NCBI GenBank assembly: GCA_016928395.1
Contig: JAFGKV010000175.1
Location: 1-14,516 of the forward strand
Reading direction: 5' to 3'
DNA length: 14,516 nucleotides
From: Candidatus Fermentibacterota bacterium
GTDB lineage: Bacteria; JAFGKV01
The notes beneath the pieces were generated by a model. It saw only the letters and a program-made list of their open reading frames with translations, had not been told where the DNA came from and searched no databases. Positions 6,070 through 12,142 of the stretch are shown piece by piece (the first letter of the stretch is position 1; the number at the start of each line of letters is the position of its first letter). The translations under genes and the position numbers were made by a program.

Positions 6070-7986
6070 TCACGAGGCGCCTCCGTGTCGCTTCGGCAGG
6101 CGGCCCGCCAAAGCCGTCGCGCCTCCCGAGCCACCTTCGGGTTCGACCGGGCACGGCAGCTCGAGGGTCGCCGTCGTGCCCTTGCCCACGGTGCTGCTGA
6201 TATCGAGCTGGCCGTTGTGATCCGATATGATGCGGTTGCAGATGGACAGCCCAAGCCCGGATCCCTGGGCCTTGGTGGAGAAGAACGGAGTAAAAACGTG
6301 GCCGAGGTTCTCGGGGGCGATGCCCTCTCCCGTATCGCTGACCTCGATGCGCACGGTAGCGGTCTCCGGCCGCTCTCCGGCCCGCACCATCAGCTCCCCA
6401 CCTTCCGGCATGGCTTCCACTGCATTGAGGAAGAGGTTCAGCAGCACCTGCTGGATCTGTGCTTCATCCATCAGGGCAACGGGGGAGGGCGTGGGCAGTT
6501 CCAGGCGAACCGTTACGCCCTGATCAGACGCTCTTGTACCCATGCCCTGCACAGCGTGCGCAACGGCCTTGTCAATAGGGCAGGGTTCAATCTTCGATTT
6601 GGCCGGTCGGCCCAAGGTGAGCAGATCCTGTACGATGCGGTTTACCCGGGTGATCTGTTCGACGATGGTCTCGGTATGGCGTTTCGCACGAGGATCAGAA
6701 GGGGAGAGACTCCCAAGGATTTGCACACCGGTCAGCATGCTGGCCAGCGGATTTCGTATCTCATGGGCCATGCCTGCGGCCATTGCGCCCAAAGAGGCCA
6801 ACTGGTCGGCGCGGCGGACCCGTTCCTCTAGCCGCTTCACCCCTGAGAGATCCTGAAAGACCAACACCGAACCGCTCGCCACCTCGTCGTCCGGCTCGAT
6901 GGGAGCCACGCTCACGCCTAACATCATCGATTTCCCACCGGGCAGTCGTACCTTCTGTTCCATACGCATGGCAGGCTCACCCGTCTTGATGGCCCGGACC
7001 AAGGCATCGTCCTTCTTCAAGCCCAGAAGCGACGCCGCGTCCCGTCCCAGGGCTTGTTTCTCGGTGAGGGCTAGCACCGAGACGCCCTGACGGTTTATGG
7101 AGAACACCGTGCCTTCGCTGTCCAACACCATGATGCCCGAGGGCACATGGGCCAGAAGCCTGGCGACGGTTCGCTTGAAACTTGACTCACCAGCTCCGGA
7201 AAAAAGGGCGCCAGCCAATGTGGATAACGCGGCGGCCCTGTGTCGCTCCCCCGCCCCAAACGGTGAGCCGTCCAAGCCCTGCACGAGAAGCAGGTATGCC
7301 CTGGTCCTTCCCAGTCTCAGTGGCGCCACCAAGACCTCACCACGGGAGCGGAGTTCATACTCATCACTGGGCAACCGTTCCCTGACGATGTGCGGTTGGG
7401 TGGCATCAACCAGTCCCTGCAGCGGGCAGCCGGGGTACACCACTCGATCCACCAAGGCCGCGCCCGAGAGGTCGCCGCATTCGGCCAGAGTCACCAAGGC
7501 TGAGTCCCGGACTTCGGCCAGTCGCGCAAAACGGCAGCCCACCAGCTTTCGCGCTGCCTCAACAATGATCTCGTCGGTGATCCCATTCGTCGAGCCTTGG
7601 GGCCGGGTGGCTGAAGGAGGCTCCCAGACCAGGCCATTACTCCACAACCTGGTGAGTCGGAAATACAGCTCCTCCGGCGTGTACGGCTTGATGAGGACTT
7701 CCCACCCCGCAATGGTGGCACGGTCGAAGACCTCTTCGTTTCGGGAAGAACTCCCAGTCAGCACGACACATTGCGAGGAGGCTTCCAGTCTCGCCAGGCC
7801 ATCCGCACCGGTCTGATCGATGTCGACGATGGCAGTGGCACCCACCCAGCGTGGGTTGCCGGGATCAGGGAGATCGGCCATCGAACGGCAGACCAACACA
7901 GATGCACCCTTGGAGGCCAAGAAGCCTTCGACCCACGTCTCGAAATGCCGTGTCTCCAGCAGGTAGATTTGCGCGAGCTCAGGCAC
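6070..7986 (-). CDS. Cytosolic sensor histidine kinase (degenerate REC - GAF - PAS - HisKA - HATPase), NtrB-like core
   Basis: 638 residues, no membrane segment. The GTG start at 7986 has a GGAGG site 5 bases upstream, and an in-frame stop lies about 40 bases further up. Residues 5-118 resemble a receiver: candidate phospho-Asp55 in VDIDQTGADGL, Thr77, and Lys100 in LIKPYTPEEL. The usual acidic pair is reduced to Glu11-Thr12 (LLETRH). Residues ~138-265 are GAF-like and ~272-385 are a PAS domain (GIMVLDSEGTVFSINR). The HisKA H-box is MAHEIRNPLASMLTG with His408. The ATPase has Asn521 (NLFLNAVEAM), G1 box DTGEGI (551-556), an F-box (FTPFFSTK) and G2 box GSGLGLSIC (575-583). It lies divergent from a response-regulator gene, the probable partner. 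It phosphorylates itself on His408 and should relay to a receiver Asp. The signal sensed by GAF/PAS is unknown. Confidence 0.95.
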   Translation of the reverse strand: MPELAQIYLLETRHFETWVEGFLASKGASVLVCRSMADLPDPGNPRWVGATAIVDIDQTGADGLARLEASSQCVVLTGSSSRNEEVFDRATIAGWEVLIKPYTPEELYFRLTRLWSNGLVWEPPSATRPQGSTNGITDEIIVEAARKLVGCRFARLAEVRDSALVTLAECGDLSGAALVDRVVYPGCPLQGLVDATQPHIVRERLPSDEYELRSRGEVLVAPLRLGRTRAYLLLVQGLDGSPFGAGERHRAAALSTLAGALFSGAGESSFKRTVARLLAHVPSGIMVLDSEGTVFSINRQGVSVLALTEKQALGRDAASLLGLKKDDALVRAIKTGEPAMRMEQKVRLPGGKSMMLGVSVAPIEPDDEVASGSVLVFQDLSGVKRLEERVRRADQLASLGAMAAGMAHEIRNPLASMLTGVQILGSLSPSDPRAKRHTETIVEQITRVNRIVQDLLTLGRPAKSKIEPCPIDKAVAHAVQGMGTRASDQGVTVRLELPTPSPVALMDEAQIQQVLLNLFLNAVEAMPEGGELMVRAGERPETATVRIEVSDTGEGIAPENLGHVFTPFFSTKAQGSGLGLSICNRIISDHNGQLDISSTVGKGTTATLELPCPVEPEGGSGGATALAGRLPKRHGGAS

Positions 7987-8035
7987 ACCCGCCTCCGGGC
8001 TTGGGTCGCGAGGAGTTGCCGGTTCTCAGTTTCGG

Positions 8036-8108
8036 AATCCATCAATCCATTCATCCAGCGCGCCGGACGAGCGGATGACTGGATGGTATCCGTGCCTTCA
8101 TCATTCCA
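8036..8108. repeat. CATC/GATG-rich intergenic repeat element
   Basis: On the minus strand, 8059-8037 reads GCTGGATGAATGGATTGATGGAT (given here in parts: GCTGGATGAATGG then ATTGATGGAT). This matches 14413-14435 on the plus strand at 21 of 23 positions. A second shared block, GGAATGATG, is at 8107-8099 (minus) and 14398-14406 (plus), in the same order but with different spacing. It is therefore a dispersed element, placed here between divergent genes. Confidence 0.75.
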
Positions 8109-8167
8109 TGCGGAGACAAGATAGACACAACCAAAGGCGCCGCCACTTGTGTCGCCTCACGATGTTC

Positions 8168-8195
8168 TTGACCTACTGCGCCGGGGGCCTACCTT
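8168..8195 (+). promoter_or_regulatory. Possible sigma70-like promoter of the regulator operon
   Basis: TTGACC at 8168-8173, a 16-bp gap, then TACCTT at 8190-8195. The -35 box matches at five of six positions but the -10 box at only three. It lies about 50 bases before the preferred start at 8245. This is a weak, pattern-only call. Confidence 0.25.
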
Positions 8196-8244
8196 TCAAC
8201 ACTTGCCGCCAGTGATGAGGGGTACGCAGTACGAGGTAATCGCG

Positions 8245-9516
8245 ATGGAAGAGTACGACAGTAGTGACCATGCACCGGGCAGCGCTCGCCGGGCGGTCCT
8301 CATAGTAGACGATGAGGTGACCTTTCGTCGTTCGCTGGCCGAGGGGATTTCGCTTCTCAGTGGGGACAGGTACCAGCCGGTATGCGTGGGTTCCGTCGAC
8401 CAGGCATTGGCCCTGTTGCGGAATCGCCAGTTTGCCGCATTGGTGACCGATATCCGGATGCCGGGCAAGGACGGGCTCCAGCTTCTCCTGGAGATGAAAC
8501 GCCATTCGATTCGGGTGCCAACCTTGGTGACTACTGCATACGGATCGCCAGCGGTGCACGCCCAGGCGGCCCGGAGCGGGGCAATACGCTACATAGAGAA
8601 GCCCTTCCCCCTGGAGCAGCTTATCGACTTCCTTGATGGTGTGATGGAGAGCGCCTCTGCAGGACGGGTGAAGACGCTGGACCTGATCGAGGTGGTGGAA
8701 ATGCTCTGCATGGGGGGGCGGGACATACGTGTCGGGGTGCGCACGAGGGATCTGCAGGGATCCATTTTCATCAAGAGCGGCGAAATCGTACATGCGGTTG
8801 TCGGTGACCGTACCGGTGGCGACGTATTGCTGGAACTTCTGGCATTACCCCAGTCTCAGATATCGACCGATCCCGGTGAAGAGCCCCCGGCAGTCACCAT
8901 TAATCAACCCTGGCGGGAGCTGACGGAAGAAGCGTGGCGTCGGCGGACTCTGGCGTTGCCCCCCCGCCCACTCGTCGCACCGACACCCGTCTTGACCAGA
9001 CAGGAAGAGGCCCCGGCGGAGCGATCGATCGAAGAGTATCCCGAGGAGTCTGGCTCCGGAACCGAGATTGCGCAGGAGGCGCCGGCCCCCGCAGAGCATC
9101 CGGCGCCGCAGACCGAGCCGTTCTGGGCGAGCGTGGCAATGGGCGATCTGGCGGCACGGCTCGGCTCCGCGCTGGGACTCATTCGTGCGCCGGTAACCGT
9201 CCGGCTCGATGATGCCGAGCATGCCGGAGTGCTCCTGGTTATCCAGGGGAGCGACCGCGTTGGCTCAGCCTTGGGAGCGGGCGCGTTGCTGGGCGCTGTA
9301 GTCAAGACTGCGGATGCGACGATGGTGTATGCACCCACAGGGGAGTTTCTTGCCACGAAGGCCATTTGCGTGGGGCCATCTCTGCCCGAACGTAGGCTGT
9401 ATGGGCTGGCCAAGGGGCTTTGCCCCTCGGGGCTTGGGCCGGCAGACACAACGCGGTGGAGGTCGTTGACCAAGGAAGAGAATCAGGAACAAGGGGGTAC
9501 TAATGGAGCCCCGTGA
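8245..9516 (+). CDS. Response regulator: receiver + DUF4388 (PatA-N-like) + unassigned C-terminal domain
   Basis: 423 residues from the ATG at 8245, chosen because GAGG sits 8 bases upstream; a GTG at 8149 and an ATG at 8215 are in frame but add unconserved-looking residues. Residues 16-135 are a complete receiver: Asp22/Asp23 (LIVDDE), phospho-Asp69 (VTDIRMPGKDG), Thr96/Thr97 and Lys119 (IEKPFP). Residues ~144-232 match the DUF4388 pattern (LDLIEVVEML, LQGSIFIKSGEIVHAVVGDRTGGDVLLELL). Residues 233-292 are a Pro/Glu/Ala-rich linker. Residues 293-423 form a compact domain I cannot name; its ATMVYAPTGEFLATKAI stretch faintly resembles a roadblock strand pair. There is no DNA-binding domain, so its output is probably protein-protein contact. 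It is divergent from the kinase at 6070-7986 and overlaps the next gene by 14 bp. Confidence 0.93.
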   Translation: MEEYDSSDHAPGSARRAVLIVDDEVTFRRSLAEGISLLSGDRYQPVCVGSVDQALALLRNRQFAALVTDIRMPGKDGLQLLLEMKRHSIRVPTLVTTAYGSPAVHAQAARSGAIRYIEKPFPLEQLIDFLDGVMESASAGRVKTLDLIEVVEMLCMGGRDIRVGVRTRDLQGSIFIKSGEIVHAVVGDRTGGDVLLELLALPQSQISTDPGEEPPAVTINQPWRELTEEAWRRRTLALPPRPLVAPTPVLTRQEEAPAERSIEEYPEESGSGTEIAQEAPAPAEHPAPQTEPFWASVAMGDLAARLGSALGLIRAPVTVRLDDAEHAGVLLVIQGSDRVGSALGAGALLGAVVKTADATMVYAPTGEFLATKAICVGPSLPERRLYGLAKGLCPSGLGPADTTRWRSLTKEENQEQGGTNGAP

Positions 9517-9832
9517 AGTCGTTGAGGCCTTGGGGGGATTTGCCGGGGTATCCGGCGCTCTGATATGTGACGGAAGCGCCACCATCCTGGCGGAGAGCGG
9601 CACGGCCAATGCGGGGGCCGTAGCCGCGGCCACGGCATTTGTGCTAGCCTGCGGCACGAAGCTCGGCGATGCGCTGGCCTTGGGTGATGTGCTCTATGTC
9701 GTTGCGGGATCGACACAGAGGCGAGTCGGGTTCATTCGGGGACCCGCGAACCTCGTCGCCTTGGAGGCTTCATCCCCGGCTGCTGCGACTCGGGCATGCC
9801 AGGAGGCCAGGGTCGTGCTGCGGGAACGGTAG
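9503..9832 (+). CDS. Small roadblock/LC7-like (MglB-like) protein
   Basis: 109 residues, Ala-rich, no signal peptide. The pattern GVSGALICDGSATILAESG, then a long helix, then KLGDALALGDVLYVVAGSTQRRVGFIRGPANLVALEA, fits the beta-beta-alpha-beta-beta-beta-alpha layout and length of roadblock/LC7 proteins, which bind small Ras-like GTPases or form scaffolds. The ATG lies 14 bp before the end of the regulator gene and has an AAGGGGG ribosome site 6 bases upstream, indicating translational coupling. The roadblock call rests on pattern and context, not on a diagnostic residue. If wrong, it is a small conserved-looking partner of the regulator. Confidence 0.7.
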   Translation: MEPREVVEALGGFAGVSGALICDGSATILAESGTANAGAVAAATAFVLACGTKLGDALALGDVLYVVAGSTQRRVGFIRGPANLVALEASSPAAATRACQEARVVLRER

Positions 9833-9859
9833 CCGTCACACTGAAAGGAAAGGAACCAC

Positions 9860-10531
9860 ATGGTACGAGAGCAGATGGCGCAGGTGGCGGCCACATCCGG
9901 CGTCATGGGATGCTGCCTCTTGGCACGGGATGGGAACGTTCTGGTGAACATGCTGCCGGCGTTTCTCTCATCGGAGGAGATCCACACTGCGGCGGATACC
10001 GTGGTGGAGACGCTCCTGGGCCTGGAATCTCTGGAGGAAGGCGCCTGGGAGGTCGACATGGCCTTCGCCGAGGTCTTGTGCGTGGTGCGGCCCGTGGGCA
10101 ATGCGATACTCGTGCTGCTGTGCGACCCAGACGCCAACCTCCCTGTGCTGAAACTCAGCATGAATGTGGCGGCCAAACGTATCGCCGCGGCACCCCACCA
10201 GGAGTTCGCCGAACTCCTGAGAGCGGCTTCCGCGGAGCCGCCGGGCCCGGTGGATGCTTCGTCAGATGAACTGCTGCCGGCTGAGGCCGTTCGCGCGGTG
10301 ATCGCCACGGTGAGGGGCCAATTGGTGCAAGGCGTGGGGACTGACGCCGTGGTGGACCAGATCCTGCGGGCTACCGGGTTGAATCTCGATGCGCCGACGC
10401 GGCCAGGCCTCAGGGCTGCGCTCAACGATATTTTAGAGAAGGGGATCGGGATATCCATGGGCCGCGCCGAGGCGACCCGGTGGTTGAACCAATTGGTGAA
10501 GCAGCACGGTCTCGCCAAACCTGGATCCTGA
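9860..10531 (+). CDS. Roadblock/LC7-domain protein with an additional helical C-terminal domain
   Basis: 223 residues. The ATG is preceded by AAAGGAAAGGAA, a good ribosome site, 27 bp after the previous gene. Residues ~5-110 fit a roadblock/LC7 domain: GVMGCCLLARDGNVLVNM, a helix, then VDMAFAEVLCVVRPVGNAILVLLCDPDANLPVLKLSMNVAAKRI (segments within 65-107). Residues ~120-140 are a Pro/Glu/Ser linker. Residues ~140-220 are predicted helical (AVRAVIATVRGQLVQGVGTDAVVDQIL) and I do not recognise them. With the preceding small protein it could form a hetero-dimer or a platform for a GTPase or for the regulator. No Ras-like GTPase gene lies in the window. Confidence 0.75.
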   Translation: MVREQMAQVAATSGVMGCCLLARDGNVLVNMLPAFLSSEEIHTAADTVVETLLGLESLEEGAWEVDMAFAEVLCVVRPVGNAILVLLCDPDANLPVLKLSMNVAAKRIAAAPHQEFAELLRAASAEPPGPVDASSDELLPAEAVRAVIATVRGQLVQGVGTDAVVDQILRATGLNLDAPTRPGLRAALNDILEKGIGISMGRAEATRWLNQLVKQHGLAKPGS

Positions 10532-10636
10532 GAATCCCCCTGTGTTTCCCGGGGCACGGTGCAGCGCCGGCCGAATCCGCGCCGCTACGTTGCTCTCGTA
10601 CGCCCCCTTTCCATCTCATTTCGGAGGATGATGGTC

Positions 10637-12127
10637 GTGAGAATTCTCATCTGTCTCGTCTGCACATTTCTAACCCTGGCCACGGCCGCCCGGGCCGATT
10701 CCTACCGCGATCTCGAGAAACGGGTGACGGAGTACCGGCTGCCGAACGGCCTCACCTTTCTGTTTCTTCCCCGCGGCTCTGCCCCGGTGTTCTCCTTTGC
10801 CACCGTGGTCAATGCGGGGGCGGTCAATGAGCAGTACGGCATCGGTGGCCTGGCCCACATGATGGAGCACATGGCATTCAAGGGCACCAAGGTTGTGGGT
10901 ACTACCGATTACCCCGCCGAGGAAGAGGCACTGCGGCGTGTAGATGGCGCGTATGTCGCCCTTTTGGAAGAGCGGCGACAGGGCGTCCGGGCCGATTCGA
11001 CGGCCCTGGCGCGGCTCCTGGCCGAGTTCCGTGAGGCCCAGCACACGGCGGATGAGTTCGTCGTCCACAATGAGTTTTTCAAGATCCTGGACGAGCATGG
11101 GGCCGAGGGTGTGAACGCAGGCACCGGTGCTGATCTGACCATGTACCACTATGCGCTTCCCTCCAACAAGCTGGAGCTGTTCGCCATGCTGGAGAGCGAC
11201 CGCATGGCGAATACCGTGTTTCGTGAGTTCTACAAGGAGAACGAGGTGGTTCAGGAGGAGCGCCGGATGCGGTCGGAATCCACGGCCGGCGGCCGCCTTA
11301 TGGACGAGTTCCTCTCGGCAGCCTACAAGGAGCACCCTTACGGGCACGGCATTATCGGCACGCCTTCGGATCTGCAGAACTTCACCAGGGCCGACGGGGC
11401 TCGCTTCTGGAACACCTACTACATAGCAAACAACATGACCGTGGCCGTGGTGGGCGATGTGAATATTGCGCAGGCCCAGGAAGACGTGGAGCGGTATTTC
11501 TCAATCGTGCCGTCCGGGCCGCCGCCGCCGCCGGTTGTCACCGAAGAGCCGCCCCAGATGGCTGAGCGCCGGGTCATCATCGAAGATCCCGCGCAGCCGT
11601 TTCTACTCATCGGCTATCACGTGCCCGATGAGAATCATCCCGACTTTCTCGCATGCCAGGCGGTGATCGACGTCTTGGCAGAGGGAAGGAGTTCCCGGGC
11701 ATACCGCCGGCTGGTCAAGGAGAGCGCACAAGCCGTGCAAGTCGGCGGATTCGTGGGTTACCCTGGATCTCAATATCCCACCATCGCTCTGGTCTACGCC
11801 GCAGCGTCATCAGGCACGTCAATCCATGACCTTGAGGCAGCCGTCCACGAGGTGGTGGCGACCATGGTGAACGATCCCGTCACGGCAGAAGAACTTGCCG
11901 GCTTCAAAGCCCGGGCCAAGGCGCGCTTTCTCAAGGGGCTGCGCTCCGATGCCGGGCTGGCCATGCAACTGGCGCGTTTTCAGGAGTTTAGGGGCGGGTG
12001 GCGAAATCTCTTCACCTATCTGCGAGAAGTCGACGCCCTGACCGAGGCCGACTGCGCTCGGGTGGCAGAGCAAGTCCTACGGCGCACTAATCGTACCGTC
12101 GGGCTCATCCAACCGCCGCAGCAGTAG
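10637..12127 (+). CDS. M16 zinc metallopeptidase, catalytic (HxxEH-bearing) subunit
   Basis: Preferred start is GTG 10637, with GGAGG 9 bases upstream (10623-10627). The in-frame ATGs at 10628 and 10631 sit too close to that site, and GTG 10559 would give a basic N-terminus before the signal. The product is 496 residues with a signal peptide (MRILICLVCTFLTLATAARA). The inverted zinc motif is HMMEH at 74-78 (GGLAHMMEHMAFKGT), and the third ligand is one of the glutamates in KENEVVQEERR (200-210). About 75 residues (84-160) are inserted between the motif and the core, as in a known M16 subfamily. The C-terminal half has SSRAYRRLVKESAQAV where active single-chain M16 enzymes have an RGLAY-type R/Y motif, so a partner must supply it. 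The next gene, 15 bp downstream, has exactly that motif. Probably a periplasmic peptide-degrading enzyme. Confidence 0.93.
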   Translation: MRILICLVCTFLTLATAARADSYRDLEKRVTEYRLPNGLTFLFLPRGSAPVFSFATVVNAGAVNEQYGIGGLAHMMEHMAFKGTKVVGTTDYPAEEEALRRVDGAYVALLEERRQGVRADSTALARLLAEFREAQHTADEFVVHNEFFKILDEHGAEGVNAGTGADLTMYHYALPSNKLELFAMLESDRMANTVFREFYKENEVVQEERRMRSESTAGGRLMDEFLSAAYKEHPYGHGIIGTPSDLQNFTRADGARFWNTYYIANNMTVAVVGDVNIAQAQEDVERYFSIVPSGPPPPPVVTEEPPQMAERRVIIEDPAQPFLLIGYHVPDENHPDFLACQAVIDVLAEGRSSRAYRRLVKESAQAVQVGGFVGYPGSQYPTIALVYAAASSGTSIHDLEAAVHEVVATMVNDPVTAEELAGFKARAKARFLKGLRSDAGLAMQLARFQEFRGGWRNLFTYLREVDALTEADCARVAEQVLRRTNRTVGLIQPPQQ

Positions 12128-12142
12128 GAAGCGAGGACAACC

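Larger units (their letters stand above)
7987..8244. other. 258-bp divergent intergenic region between kinase and regulator genes
   Basis: It must contain the control regions of both the kinase operon (leftward) and the regulator operon (rightward). Visible content: a GGAGG ribosome site for the kinase, a GATG/CATC-rich repeat element at 8036-8108, a possible sigma70-type promoter at 8168-8195 and a GAGG ribosome site before 8245. An alternative GTG start at 8149 would use about 96 bases of it as coding sequence. Confidence 0.7.

Noticed and set aside
6054-6254. N-terminal extension of the M23 protein to 6254
   Set aside because: It would overlap the C-terminal kinase codons by about 185 bases and place Arg-rich residues before the signal peptide.
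5899-6831. 310-codon plus-strand frame
   Set aside because: It lies antisense to the kinase and M23 genes, whose frames carry intact catalytic motifs. Its own product has no recognisable domain.
7097-7816. 239-codon plus-strand frame
   Set aside because: Antisense to the PAS/GAF part of the kinase; Ser/Arg/Pro-rich composition typical of a shadow frame in GC-rich DNA.
7758-8054. 98-codon minus-strand frame upstream of the kinase
   Set aside because: It overlaps the kinase start in another frame, consists partly of the GATG repeat, and has no recognisable domain; the kinase GTG has a proper GGAGG site.
8149-8244. N-terminal extension of the response regulator from GTG 8149
   Set aside because: No good ribosome site there, and the receiver fold starts after residue ~15 from the ATG at 8245, which has GAGG at good spacing. 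Still possible.
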